DNA of 64,000 bases from Blastocatellia bacterium UBA7656 (GTDB taxonomy: Bacteria > Acidobacteriota > Blastocatellia > UBA7656), in contig DLHY01000091.1 of assembly GCA_002483445.1 (NCBI GenBank), positions 4,232 to 68,231 of the forward strand, read 5' to 3'. A model generated the notes under the pieces. The model saw only the letters and a list, made by a program, of their open reading frames with translations. It was not told where the DNA came from and did no database searches. Of this stretch, positions 16,526-25,321 are shown piece by piece. Each line of letters starts with the position of its first letter. The stretch's first letter is position 1. Both the position numbers and the translations under genes were made by a program.

Positions 16526-18808
16526 CTATTTCGATCCCAGATTGAACCGTATGCCGATGCGAACGAGTGTGGGCGGCCCTATGGTTCTCACCGGCGTGCG
16601 CCCGATGTCATATCGCTCGTTGAAAACATTTTCCACCGCGCCGAATACCTCCACTCCTCCCTTGACGCGGCGCGAGGCGAGAAGATCGAGAGTGAAAAAC
16701 TTATCGAGCGCGAGCTCATTTCTGTCATCATCGAACTGCGAGCCGATGGCCCGCCCCTGAAAGCCTAAAGTGATGATGCGCGGATTAGAGTATCGCACCT
16801 GAAAAGTGAATTGATGACGCGGAACCTGCGGAATGAGCAATCCTTCGAGCGCGGTGTTGGCGGGAAATTCCAATACGGTCGCATCGACGAACTGATAACC
16901 GCCTGTGATGACGATCTCGCTTGTCACTCTCGCCTCGGCTTCGATTTCCAATCCGCGAGAGCGAGTGCGACCGAGATTTTCGCGTCGGCGCGTGATCAGC
17001 GCGGGCGTAACAGAGAGGGTGACATTGGCGACAGGCCGCGTGACTTCGCTCCAGAAAAACGCGCCGCGAATGTTGAGCCGTCGATTGAAAGCATAAGCGT
17101 GCGCGCCCGCTTCGCCGCCTGCCAGCCGCTCGGCTCGCAGGTTTTCATTCGCGAGAGTGAAAACATTGCCGACCCGAAATGACCTGTAAAGCTCGTTGAG
17201 CGTCGGCGCGCGAAACGCCCTGTAGCCCGATCCGGTCAGCGAAAAATTATCTGTCAGCTTGTAGAGCAGAGATAGCCGCGGGCTGAAAGCCGTTTCGTCG
17301 CGGTCATCGAACAGGGTCACTCGCGCAGGGCCGGGAGCGGCGAGGGGTTGAGTAGTCGACAGCGCATCGAAGTTGCTCCAGCGATCTACGCGGGCGCTTA
17401 CGGTCGCGATGAATCGATTCGTTATGCGAATGATGTCCTGACCGAAGACGCCCGTCGTGCGCTCGCGCCCGCCCGCGCCGATTGCGGATGAAAGATTTCC
17501 CGCGATGAAAGCAAGCTCATCGCTCGCGCCCCGCACTTCCCGATAATCAACTCCCGCGACAAATGTTTGACGTGAACCTGCCGAGCGCGACCACTGAGCC
17601 GCAAACCCTGTCTGCTGCGCTGGCACGCGCTGGCTTCGCGTAATCGTTTCGCTGTTACGATCAGCGGCGACCGCCGAAAAATCCTGATCGAAAACCTGAG
17701 TGCTTGCGTAACCGCGAAGCACGAACGATCCCAGGCGCGCGGATTGCCAGTCCGCGCCCAAAGCGAATTGTCGAATGTAGGTTTGGTTGACTTGAATCGG
17801 CGTACCGTTTTCGCGGTCTTCGCCAAAAATTGATCCATTCAGAAAAACGCGACCGCCTGAAAAAAATCTTTCGAGCGTGAGATCGAGCGCGGTATGCTCC
17901 GCGCCCGCTGCGGTATCGACCGCGCCCCGATCATCTTCGTCCACGATGATGTAGCCGTCTGTGTGAAAAACCTCGCCGGACAGTCGCGCGCCAAGCTGAC
18001 CGACTCGCCCGCCTGCGAAGAACGATCCGTAAGGAGTCTTCTGATTTCCGTAAGAAGCCTCGACCGAAACATCGATGTCGCGCGGCTCGCGGCGGATGAT
18101 ATTGATCGCTCCTCCAAGCGCGTCCGTGCCGTAGAGATTCGACTCTCCTCCGCGCACAAGTTCCACGCGGCTGATAGCTTCGCGCGGGATGCGATCCCAG
18201 TAGACCCATCCGCCGAAAGGATCGTTGAGCGGGATCGAGTCTGACAGCACTACGGCGCGACTCGCTCCGCTGGCTCCCACACCGCGAAGCGAGACGCCCT
18301 GAGTAGTGGGGTTGGCCGTGCGGCTGCCCGATCTGCGGAAGAGCGAAAACCCGACGGCCTGACGCAGCGCGTCGTCGAGCGTGAGCGCGGCAGTCGTCGA
18401 GAGGTCTTCGCCCGACAGCACGACGAGGCTCGCGCCGGTGTCGCTCACGCGCGTTTCGGTTCGCGCTGCGGTGACGATTACTTCTTCAGAAATGGGATCA
18501 GGCTCAAGGACGAATTCGAGAGACTTGTCCTTCTCGCTCCACGGTTTCGAGAGAGGCGCAAACCCCTGCGCTCGAATCGTGATTTTGCCCGTCGTCGATG
18601 GAACGTCGAGCGTGAAGCGGCCTTCGACATCGGTTTTCTGATTGACTGAAAAGGAGCCGCTCGTAAAAGCGACCTCAGCGCCGATGACCGCCGCGCCCGT
18701 TTTGTCAGTGACAGTGCCTTCGACTCGATGTCCGTTTTGAAAAGCCGCGGAGTCGAAGCAAAGAATCAGCAGGAGCGCCAGCGCGCGCATAAATGAATTT
18801 CTAGTCAT
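16526..18808 (-). CDS. TonB-dependent outer-membrane receptor with N-terminal carboxypeptidase-like domain
   Basis: 760 residues: signal peptide (MRALALLLILCFDSAAF), a small beta-sandwich (VEGTVTDKTGAAVIGAEVAF, about 30-105), a plug domain (SLVVLSGEDLSTTAALTLDD, VSLRGVGASGASRAVVL, VELVRGGESNLYGTDALGGA) and a 22-strand-type barrel ending in VRIGIRFNLGSK. It imports a ligand across the outer membrane using TonB energy. The plug resembles BtuB-like receptors, so a cobalamin ligand is conceivable given the B12-dependent MetH in this window, but no cobalamin riboswitch was seen in the short leader. The ATG at 18808 has GGAGG unusually far upstream (13 bases). Confidence 0.9.
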   Translation of the reverse strand: MTRNSFMRALALLLILCFDSAAFQNGHRVEGTVTDKTGAAVIGAEVAFTSGSFSVNQKTDVEGRFTLDVPSTTGKITIRAQGFAPLSKPWSEKDKSLEFVLEPDPISEEVIVTAARTETRVSDTGASLVVLSGEDLSTTAALTLDDALRQAVGFSLFRRSGSRTANPTTQGVSLRGVGASGASRAVVLSDSIPLNDPFGGWVYWDRIPREAISRVELVRGGESNLYGTDALGGAINIIRREPRDIDVSVEASYGNQKTPYGSFFAGGRVGQLGARLSGEVFHTDGYIIVDEDDRGAVDTAAGAEHTALDLTLERFFSGGRVFLNGSIFGEDRENGTPIQVNQTYIRQFALGADWQSARLGSFVLRGYASTQVFDQDFSAVAADRNSETITRSQRVPAQQTGFAAQWSRSAGSRQTFVAGVDYREVRGASDELAFIAGNLSSAIGAGGRERTTGVFGQDIIRITNRFIATVSARVDRWSNFDALSTTQPLAAPGPARVTLFDDRDETAFSPRLSLLYKLTDNFSLTGSGYRAFRAPTLNELYRSFRVGNVFTLANENLRAERLAGGEAGAHAYAFNRRLNIRGAFFWSEVTRPVANVTLSVTPALITRRRENLGRTRSRGLEIEAEARVTSEIVITGGYQFVDATVLEFPANTALEGLLIPQVPRHQFTFQVRYSNPRIITLGFQGRAIGSQFDDDRNELALDKFFTLDLLASRRVKGGVEVFGAVENVFNERYDIGRTPVRTIGPPTLVRIGIRFNLGSK

Positions 18809-18885
18809 GTTGCAGGAACTACCTCCAATCAATTCTTTCGGCGAGCTTAGGATGGCTGATTGCGACCGACAAGTCTGTCGTCGCC

Positions 18886-19086
18886 TCACAAATCAGTGCC
18901 GCGCCCTTCTCGCAAATCCTTCAACGCTTCCTCGGCGAGTTGGTCGAGCCGGCCCGCAGCAACATCTGTCTCTAATTGCTCGTCCCAAAGGCTTGCATCG
19001 AATTTGGCAAACCACTCGCGAAATGCCGTCAAATCATCAGGCGAGAGATGGCGCACCGCATCTTGAATATCCTGAACCGTATTCAT
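18886..19086 (-). CDS. Orphan antitoxin-like protein
   Basis: 66 residues starting MNTVQDIQDAVRHLSPDDLT, with WFAKFDASLWDEQLETDVAA and a C-terminal EEALKDLREGRGTDL. This pattern is common in small antitoxins that precede a RelE/ParE-type toxin gene. Here no toxin follows: only about 75 bases separate it from the TonB receptor gene, and no toxin-like frame was found. It lies just downstream of an intact vapBC pair on the same strand, but that pair already has an antitoxin. Confidence 0.7.
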   Translation of the reverse strand: MNTVQDIQDAVRHLSPDDLTAFREWFAKFDASLWDEQLETDVAAGRLDQLAEEALKDLREGRGTDL

Positions 19087-19167
19087 AACCGGGAGATTAC
19101 TCCGTTCGCGCATTCAACGCAATTATCTCGGCTATCGCACCGGACGAACCGATTGTCGGGCGCTGGC

Positions 19168-19575
19168 TCAGGGCAACTTGTCAAATCCTGCTTGAGCGAA
19201 ATGTCTGTCAAATGTCAGTGCTGCTTTTATGCCTCGCTGCTTCATTACGACGAACGATATGCAATCGGTCAGAGAATATGTCTTGTCTTTGTGCTTTTGG
19301 AAATACTCCCATCCTTCGTAGAATAATGCTTCGTCAACATGGATTAGTTCAATCGAGTCTGCCTGAATGAGATTGCTGCCTACTTCAACCGCTTTTTCGT
19401 GCCGCCCGCGACTATTGAAGAATGTTACTACTTCATCGAACACATAGGATGTCGTCACTAATCGTGGAAGTGATTTGAGCAGCTTCCGCCAATGTTGTGA
19501 AACAGCTTTGTGGTTCTGGTCGTCTGACGCTTCCAACGCTATGACGTAACCAGCGTCAAGAAATAGTGTCTTCAT
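19168..19575 (-). CDS. vapC: VapC-type PIN-domain toxin
   Basis: 135 residues. Acidic PIN residues are in place: Asp7 in LFLDAGYVIAL, Glu in VFDEVVTFF, and Asp in YSLTDCISFVVMKQRG followed by TFDRHF. PIN toxins cut RNA (often tRNA) when freed from their antitoxin. The gene starts two bases after the stop of the small AbrB-like antitoxin gene, the usual order and spacing. It appears intact, unlike the truncated vapC at 10.5 kb. Confidence 0.9.
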   Translation of the reverse strand: MKTLFLDAGYVIALEASDDQNHKAVSQHWRKLLKSLPRLVTTSYVFDEVVTFFNSRGRHEKAVEVGSNLIQADSIELIHVDEALFYEGWEYFQKHKDKTYSLTDCISFVVMKQRGIKAALTFDRHFAQAGFDKLP

Positions 19576-19577
19576 TA

Positions 19578-19781
19578 TCAGTAGATGTACTCATCGAGGT
19601 TTTCACTCGCATCAGGCGCATTGCAGGCAACAGGATTCCTGCCAAGTTTGAAGAGGGAATCCTCTTTGCTTTTGGGGAATACTACGACGACATCACCTTC
19701 CTGCCGTATCTCGACTTCTTTAACGCCTTTCAGAAACTTTTTCGGGATAACGACCCCTTCTTCTGTAACTCTGGCTTTCAT
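19578..19781 (-). CDS. vapB: VapB-type antitoxin (AbrB/MazE-like)
   Basis: 67 residues. The N-terminal half (MKARVTEEGVVIPKKFLKGV, then EVEIRQEGDVVVVFP) is a short swapped-hairpin AbrB-type DNA-binding domain, and the tail (PDASENLDEYIY) would wrap the toxin. It neutralises VapC and probably represses its own promoter in the 200 bases upstream. It is less GC-rich than its neighbours, as expected for a mobile module. Confidence 0.85.
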   Translation of the reverse strand: MKARVTEEGVVIPKKFLKGVKEVEIRQEGDVVVVFPKSKEDSLFKLGRNPVACNAPDASENLDEYIY

Positions 19782-19933
19782 AAAATCTCGCTCGTCTGGT
19801 TTTTGTTTACAAACTCAATATATCTGATGCGATGCGCCTGTTTCCAGCGTCTGACGCTCACAGTCAGCAGGCGCACAAGCCATACTCAGAGGACGATGAG
19901 AAATTCGCTTCGCGCGCTTCGGTTAAACCGCTT

Positions 19934-19959
19934 GTTACACCGCCCGCAGACGGTGTAAC
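19934..19959. repeat. Palindromic hairpin after the 20-kb hypothetical gene
   Basis: Perfect 9-bp stem GTTACACCG / CGGTGTAAC with an 8-base loop, 25 bases past the stop codon of the minus-strand hypothetical gene. It may act in 3'-end formation; no T tract follows on either strand. Confidence 0.6.
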
Positions 19960-19984
19960 GCACAGCAATATACTCTTCTGAAGG

Positions 19985-20620
19985 TTAATTCAACCCTCGT
20001 GCTTTGAGATAGGCCATAATGTTGGGCTTTTCCAAAAGCTCCGTTGGCAAATCTGTGGATGTATTATCAAGGATTGATTTTACACTACAGTAAAGATGCC
20101 TGAAAGGTACTCCCCAGTTTAATGGAGATTTTGACACATCATCGAGTGCGCGAAGCAAGAGGCGGATGATTCTTCGGTTGTGGATGTTCCAATCACACCG
20201 CTGGCGGTCTTTTCCTTTTGTTGTTGTATCCTGTTGCTTTCGATAGTCAACATCCCTCCACACTGTCATGTGCAGGAGATGCACCTCAATCGGCTTCTTG
20301 TATTTTTCGAGACATTCCCTAAGTTTGCGCTTCAGTGCAGGAAGGCCAAAGTCAGCGAGCAGAATATCAGTGTTATTTTGGCTGGAATTTTTGGTGCTTG
20401 GGTTCTTGGTGTAGAAGTCGATAAGAAGGCGGGCATGCATTAACAGGCTGTCTTGGATGAGTACACCTATTCCAGGCAAAAGATCACCTGCTGCCTGCCG
20501 CGCCTCGCTCGTACCTGAAGAGCCAAATTGGTTCCATCCTTTGGCAGCAAGGGCAAAGTATCTATACTCATACACAACGTGAAGGAATTTGTCTGATGGA
20601 GTTGGGAGTTTATGCGACAT
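19985..20620 (-). CDS. Hypothetical protein
   Basis: 211 residues with no recognised family. It is helix-rich, lacks a signal peptide, and has a segment LIQDSLLMHARLLIDFYTKN that faintly recalls HEPN-like or abortive-infection helices; this is weak. The gene is less GC-rich than the core genes around it and lies next to vapBC, which suggests horizontally acquired DNA. The ATG has GGAG eight bases upstream, and the gene ends with a palindromic hairpin. A defence-related role is only a guess from position. Confidence 0.6.
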   Translation of the reverse strand: MSHKLPTPSDKFLHVVYEYRYFALAAKGWNQFGSSGTSEARQAAGDLLPGIGVLIQDSLLMHARLLIDFYTKNPSTKNSSQNNTDILLADFGLPALKRKLRECLEKYKKPIEVHLLHMTVWRDVDYRKQQDTTTKGKDRQRCDWNIHNRRIIRLLLRALDDVSKSPLNWGVPFRHLYCSVKSILDNTSTDLPTELLEKPNIMAYLKARGLN

Positions 20621-20720
20621 TTAATATTCTCCGTTCCCAGAAATTTCAAAATCAGACACGGTTCATTCGTCTGTCTGACTAATGAGTAAGCTGACGAGGC
20701 CGCAGAGCGACAAGAAAGGA

Positions 20721-20774
20721 AGAGGTGCAGGGGTGCAGAGGTCATTGTGTTTTTCTCCTCTGCTCCTCTGCACC
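20721..20774. repeat. Short-period repeat hairpin (GGTGCAGA type)
   Basis: AGAGGTGCAGGGGTGCAGAGG (one base trimmed in relatives; period 8) pairs with CCTCTGCTCCTCTGCACC. It lies 22 bases beyond the stop codon of the minus-strand sugar dehydrogenase gene. Confidence 0.75.
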
Positions 20775-20795
20775 GGTCACTTATCTCCCATCACC

Positions 20796-22040
20796 TCACT
20801 TCCGATACATCACGCGCCATATCTTGTTCGCTCCGTCATCGGTGATGAGCATCGAGCCGTCTTTCAAAACCAACAGTCCAACGGGACGGCCCCACACTTC
20901 AGGTTTGTCTTCGCCCAGCATCCACCCCGTCAGGAAATCATCGTATCCGCCCACAGGTTTGCCGTTCTTAAAGCGTATGCGGATGATTTTATAGCCCGTC
21001 CGCTTCGCGCGATTCCACGATCCGTGAAGAGCTACGAAGGCATCATTGCGATACTCCGAAGGAAACATTCTGCCTTCGTAAAACACAAGCCCCAGCACTG
21101 CCGAGTGAGCCTGTATCAAAACATCCGGCACTCTCGTTTTGGCTACAAGATCAGTCCGCTCGCCTTTGCGTCGTGGGTCTTCGTTCGCGCCGATGTAGGC
21201 GAAAGGCCAGCCGTAAAAGCCGCCCTCTTTGATCGAAGTCACATAATCAGGAACCAAGTCGTCGCCTATGATGTCGCGCTCCTGAACTGCGGCCCACAGC
21301 ACGCGCGTTCCGGGATAGAAAGCCAGTCCTATGGCGTTGCGCACGCCGCCCGCGTAGATTCGATGGCCCGTCCCGTCCGGGTTGTATTCGGATATGGCCG
21401 CGCGCATCGGGTCAGGCTCGACATCGACGTTGGACTTCGAGCCGACGCTTACGTACATCTTTTTTCCGTCGGGGCTGAATATCACATTTCGAGTCCAGTG
21501 TTCGCGATAGCCCTCGCCGGGAAGCGCGGCTATTTTTTCCGCCAAGCCTTCGGCTTTGGTCTGCCCCGATTTGTATTTGAATCGCACCACGGCGTTAGTG
21601 TTTCCGACATAGAGATAATCCTGCCAGAAAGCCATGCCGAAAGGCTGCATGAGTCCTTCGGCGAAGACGAATCTTTCATCTACGCGGCCATCGCTGTTGC
21701 TGTCGCGAAGCACGGTGATGCGACCAGCCTGATGCTCGGAGACAAACACATCGCCGTTCGGGGCGAGAGCCATCCATCGCGGGCGTCGAAGATCGCCCTC
21801 GGCAAAGGTTTCGACCGCGAACCCTTTCGGCACTGTGAGACTCGCGCCTTCGGGTTTCGGAATGACTCTCGAAGGATTGACCGCGTTTGGCGTGGCATTA
21901 GGCGGCGGCAGGTCTTTGAGCGTGATGTTGTGATGACCGAGCGGCGTCTCTTTCTGCGTTTGAGCGCAGGCGATGACGACGAATATGGCTATGAGGCTCG
22001 TTGCCGTAGAAAGAAACGTCCTTGCAGGTTTGATTCTCAC
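20796..22040 (-). CDS. PQQ-dependent sugar dehydrogenase-like lipoprotein (sorbosone dehydrogenase family)
   Basis: 414 residues, with a lipobox-like signal (LIAIFVVIACAQ) and a six-bladed propeller seen in VPKGFAVETFAEGDLRRPRW, GDVFVSEHQAGRITVL, GWPFAYIGANEDPRR and FVALHGSWNRAKRTGYKI. These match the soluble glucose/L-sorbosone dehydrogenase fold, which oxidises sugars in the periplasm using PQQ. The start was set at a GTG that has GAGG six bases upstream; an ATG 19 codons earlier adds a charged stretch unlike a signal peptide. Substrate and true PQQ dependence are inferred. Confidence 0.87.
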   Translation of the reverse strand: MRIKPARTFLSTATSLIAIFVVIACAQTQKETPLGHHNITLKDLPPPNATPNAVNPSRVIPKPEGASLTVPKGFAVETFAEGDLRRPRWMALAPNGDVFVSEHQAGRITVLRDSNSDGRVDERFVFAEGLMQPFGMAFWQDYLYVGNTNAVVRFKYKSGQTKAEGLAEKIAALPGEGYREHWTRNVIFSPDGKKMYVSVGSKSNVDVEPDPMRAAISEYNPDGTGHRIYAGGVRNAIGLAFYPGTRVLWAAVQERDIIGDDLVPDYVTSIKEGGFYGWPFAYIGANEDPRRKGERTDLVAKTRVPDVLIQAHSAVLGLVFYEGRMFPSEYRNDAFVALHGSWNRAKRTGYKIIRIRFKNGKPVGGYDDFLTGWMLGEDKPEVWGRPVGLLVLKDGSMLITDDGANKIWRVMYRK

Positions 22041-22116
22041 TGTTGACCTCGTTTTGAAATGTCTGTTGATTCCACTGACGAGAGAGCATTTTCTCATGAC
22101 TCGGCAGCAAATTCGA

Positions 22117-22557
22117 TTACCTGCCGCCAGTCTTATCCGCCTCCTGTCGCTTCTGTTCGAGAGGGCGATGCTGATAGCAGTATCCTCCGCCCGGCACTTT
22201 GCGCCGACACAGTTTGCCTGATCGCGTCACGGCTCCGCACATCGATGCGCTGGTTGTGGGAGCCTGCGATATCGATGGATTGATCTCCTGCGAGCGGGTT
22301 TCATCTTGTGTTGAAGCCATCCGGCCCGGACGGATATCTAAGGGCGTGCCGACGAAATAAAACGGGCGATCAGGAGCAGTGTATCGCCCAAGGATGAAAG
22401 CTGTCGCGGCGATGACGATAACGCCGAGAGCTATGACGAGTATTGATCTTTGAAATCGCGGCGCGCACCGGGCGCACAGAGTTCGCGTCGACAAAAACGA
22501 TCTGCCGCTTACGATTAACTTTTCTCCGCACGAGGAACAGAATTTCGCCGCTCGCAT
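22117..22557 (-). CDS. Zinc-ribbon single-pass membrane protein of unknown role
   Basis: 146 residues: an N-terminal zinc ribbon (FCSSCGEK, then LCARCAPR), one membrane helix (ILVIALGVIVIAATAFILG), and a C-terminal cysteine/histidine motif CGAVTRSGKLCRRKVPGGGY followed by CYQHR, a small zinc-binding pattern found at protein termini in several phyla. It is followed closely by the sugar dehydrogenase gene and preceded by a hydrolase gene on the same strand. No function is proposed. Confidence 0.7.
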   Translation of the reverse strand: MRAAKFCSSCGEKLIVSGRSFLSTRTLCARCAPRFQRSILVIALGVIVIAATAFILGRYTAPDRPFYFVGTPLDIRPGRMASTQDETRSQEINPSISQAPTTSASMCGAVTRSGKLCRRKVPGGGYCYQHRPLEQKRQEADKTGGR

Positions 22558-22575
22558 AACTTGAAACGCGAAGTT

Positions 22576-23757
22576 TTATTTGCCCGCCGACTGTCCGTTA
22601 TTTTTCGCTTCCCAGATCATCGTGTCAGGCCAGTGATTCGATTTCAGAAAATCGAGATAATCTTTCTGCCCTTTCAGGTGATAACCCAGAAAGGCGATGC
22701 TGTAAGAGTTGATGATTTTGTAGGCTGCCTCCATCGGAGTGTATTCGATGGGTTCGCCTGTGTCGCGCCGCTTTCCGCTGCCCACACCGTCGCCGAAATT
22801 TTTATTGATCTTGAACATATCGGTGAACGAGTAGTGTCCGCCTTTTTTGATCTCGATCAGATAAGAAGGCCCTTTGTGCGCGGCGTGGTTATCGCGTATG
22901 CGCGCGTTGCCTGCGGCGCGTATGGTCATATCTTCTGTGCCGAGCATCAGCAGCGAAGGAACCATCAGGTTCGTATGCGATTCGGGCGCGCCCGACATCG
23001 CCACGACTGCTTTGAATCGCGGGTCCTGATCTGCGACGACTATCGCAGTGTAAGAGCCGAACGACATGCCAGCAGCGCAGGCGCGATCAGTATCAATGCG
23101 CCCCGCGAATCGCTTGTCCGCGCCCTTGTCCCAAGCGATCATCTGATCGAGCAGAAAGCCCACGTCCCGCGGGCGATCCTTTGCGGAATTTTCGCGCTCG
23201 CTGGCCTGATAAGCAATCACGCGACCTTTGATTATCGTCGCCCGCGCGTTGGCGGTATGATCGGCTGAGACGACTATGTAGCCGTGGCTTGCCAGATAGT
23301 CGCACCAGAAAGTGTTTTGACTGCGGGTGCCTCCGTTGCCGTGCGAAAAAACGACGAGCGGGAATCGGCCTTTTCTCACCTCGGCATCGCGAACCGCATC
23401 GTTCCAGAAATTCTTATCAAGCTCATCGAGCGAGGTTTTGAATCCCAGCTTCATCAGCGCATCGATTTGAGTTCTGGCCTCAGCGGGGATGAAATCGGAA
23501 TACTTATTTTTAGGTTTCTGTCGCGCATCGTCAGTGGCCGGATACCAGATTTCAGTCACGAGCGTGCGCGGCTCTTTAGTGAAGTTATCCGTCCGGCTCT
23601 TATCGATAAAAACGGTCGAGGTCACGCCGACCGGAAACGGCCCGATGGCGAGCGGATCAGGAACCTTGTAGACAGTCGCCTCGCCCGTTCGAGCGAGAGG
23701 CGCGATCATCAGAGAGATCATGAAAAACAACGCAGACAATTTCATCACACAGCGCAT
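22576..23757 (-). CDS. Secreted alpha/beta hydrolase (PAF-acetylhydrolase/dienelactone hydrolase-like)
   Basis: 393 residues with a signal peptide (LSALFFMISLMIAPLARTG). The domain starts with the typical YPVPDPLAIGPFPVGV-like segment (here KVPDPLAIGPFPVGV), LVTEIWYPATDD, the oxyanion strand LVVFSHGNGGTRS, the nucleophile elbow GMSFGSYTA, Asp in LMLGTEDMT and His in KKGGHYSF. This is the lipase-like pattern of predicted dienelactone hydrolase/PAF-acetylhydrolase proteins. GGAGG six bases before the first ATG fixes the start. The natural substrate is unknown. Confidence 0.85.
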   Translation of the reverse strand: MRCVMKLSALFFMISLMIAPLARTGEATVYKVPDPLAIGPFPVGVTSTVFIDKSRTDNFTKEPRTLVTEIWYPATDDARQKPKNKYSDFIPAEARTQIDALMKLGFKTSLDELDKNFWNDAVRDAEVRKGRFPLVVFSHGNGGTRSQNTFWCDYLASHGYIVVSADHTANARATIIKGRVIAYQASERENSAKDRPRDVGFLLDQMIAWDKGADKRFAGRIDTDRACAAGMSFGSYTAIVVADQDPRFKAVVAMSGAPESHTNLMVPSLLMLGTEDMTIRAAGNARIRDNHAAHKGPSYLIEIKKGGHYSFTDMFKINKNFGDGVGSGKRRDTGEPIEYTPMEAAYKIINSYSIAFLGYHLKGQKDYLDFLKSNHWPDTMIWEAKNNGQSAGK

Positions 23758-23773
23758 CAGATACCTCCTCGGT

Positions 23774-23938
23774 GATCAGTTTTCAGTTTTCAGTTTCCAG
23801 TTCTTCATCATTTCAGGGCGTCGTTGAAAACAACAGGAATCAGAAGTCAGGAGGTGACAGGTTACAGGCCCGGAGATTTCCCGCCTGTCCCCTGTTCCCT
23901 GTCACCTGTTCCCTACACCGATCCCTGACCCCTGCCTA
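23774..23938. repeat. Composite repeat block: CAGTTTT units, shared 20-mer and GGTGACA hairpin
   Basis: Three parts. CAGTTTT-type units (period 7) at 23777-23800; the motif TCATCATTTCAGGGCGTCGT at 23805-23824, seen again at 32529; and a hairpin from 23844 with GGTGACA/GGTTACA units against CCTGTCC/CCTGTTC units. It ends in the stop codon of the minus-strand thiolase gene: read on that strand the stop is TAG followed by GCAGGGGTCAGGGATC, the same string that follows the amidohydrolase stop at 41.5 kb. Confidence 0.8.
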
Positions 23939-25114
23939 CATTTCGACGGCCATCGCCACGGCGTTTCCTCCGCCGAGGCACAGAGCCGCAATTCCGCGAC
24001 TCGCCGCGCGTCGCTGCATTTCGTAAAGCAGAGTCACAAGTATTCGCGCGCCGCTCGCTCCTATCGGATGTCCCAGAGCGACCGCGCCGCCGTTGACATT
24101 GAGGCGGTCAGAATCGATACCAAGCTCGCGCGTGATGGCGACGGCCTGAACCGAGAAAGCTTCGTTGAGTTCTATCAAATCCACATCGCTGAGACTCCAG
24201 CCTGCTCGTTCCAAAGTTTTTTGAATAGCCTTGATGGGAGCCATCATAACCAGTTTAGGCTCGATGCCGCTCGTCGCCTGCGCGACTATTCGCGCGAGAG
24301 GTTTTCTTCCGAGTCTCGCTGCTGCTTCAGCGGACGTGACAACGAGGGCTGCCGCGCCGTCGTTCACAGGGGGCGCATTGCCTGCCGTGACGGTTCCATC
24401 TTGTTTGAATGCGGGCCGCAGTTTCGAAAGAGCTTCGAGAGTCGTGTCTTCGCGCGGGCCTTCGTCGCGGCTGACTATAAGCGACGGGCCTTTCTTCTGT
24501 TTTATCTCGACCGGGACTATCTCGGCATCGAAGCGACCTTCTTTCATTGCCGCTACGGCCTTGCGATGCGAGTTGAGCGCGTAAGCGTCCTGCTCTTCGC
24601 GCGAGATGCGGTAACGCTCGGCGACGACTTCGCCCGTGTTGCCCATGTGCCAGTCGTCGAAGGCGCACCACAGACCGTCGCAGATCATGGAATCGATCAA
24701 CTCTCCATTTCCCATGCGATAGCCTTCGCGGGCGCGGCGGAGCAGGTAAGGCGCACGTGTCATCGATTCCATTCCGCCCGCGACTGCTATACGGATTTCG
24801 CCGACTCGGATCGAGTTTGCGGCAAGCATCACTGATTTGAGTCCAGACCCGCAGACTTTATTTATGGTCAAAGCGGCGACTGAATCGGGGATGCCAGCGC
24901 CGAGAGCGACCTGACGCGCCGGGTTCTGGCCATTACCAGCCTGAACGACATTGCCCATTATGACTTCATCGACTTCTGTCGGGTCTATGCCTGCGCGCTC
25001 GATTGCAGCGCGGGCGGCTACGACGCCCAGTTCGATGGCGCTCAGGTCTTTGAGCGCGCCAAGTAATTTACCGACAGGCGTCCTGGCTCCCGAAAGTATC
25101 ACTGCATCAGTCAT
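23936..25114 (-). CDS. Acetyl-CoA acetyltransferase (thiolase)
   Basis: 392 residues, the normal thiolase length. Catalytic residues are all visible: the acyl-accepting Cys in NKVCGSGLKSVMLA (about 88), His in GGAVALGHPIGASGARI (about 347), and the second Cys in AALCLGGGNAVAMAVE (about 377). It condenses two acetyl-CoA or cleaves acetoacetyl-CoA, serving fatty acid, ketone or polyester metabolism. The ATG has AAGGA nine bases upstream. It is not next to a matching hydroxyacyl-CoA dehydrogenase here. The repeat block provides the bases following its stop. Confidence 0.93.
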   Translation of the reverse strand: MTDAVILSGARTPVGKLLGALKDLSAIELGVVAARAAIERAGIDPTEVDEVIMGNVVQAGNGQNPARQVALGAGIPDSVAALTINKVCGSGLKSVMLAANSIRVGEIRIAVAGGMESMTRAPYLLRRAREGYRMGNGELIDSMICDGLWCAFDDWHMGNTGEVVAERYRISREEQDAYALNSHRKAVAAMKEGRFDAEIVPVEIKQKKGPSLIVSRDEGPREDTTLEALSKLRPAFKQDGTVTAGNAPPVNDGAAALVVTSAEAAARLGRKPLARIVAQATSGIEPKLVMMAPIKAIQKTLERAGWSLSDVDLIELNEAFSVQAVAITRELGIDSDRLNVNGGAVALGHPIGASGARILVTLLYEMQRRAASRGIAALCLGGGNAVAMAVEM

Positions 25115-25321
25115 GATTTATGATCCTTCCATTCTTACAGTCGAGATTTCAAATTCGAAATCAAAGCAAGTAATTGTAGGCCGCGATCAAACTGCGGCGC
25201 AAGCAAAGCGCCCCGCGAGGTTGCTTCGAGATTTTTCCCTCAGTAGGAATCGGTTTTCGTTTTGCTGAAGCGAGCGCAGGAATGCGGCTCTGGTTCGATG
25301 ATGAATGCAAAGCTGGTTTCA

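Noticed and set aside
18809..18885. Cobalamin riboswitch before the TonB receptor gene
   Set aside because: The gap of about 75 bases is too short and shows none of the conserved cobalamin-aptamer boxes.
23774..23938. CRISPR array
   Set aside because: The motif occurs singly at two distant places without spacers or cas genes, so it is treated as an interspersed repeat.
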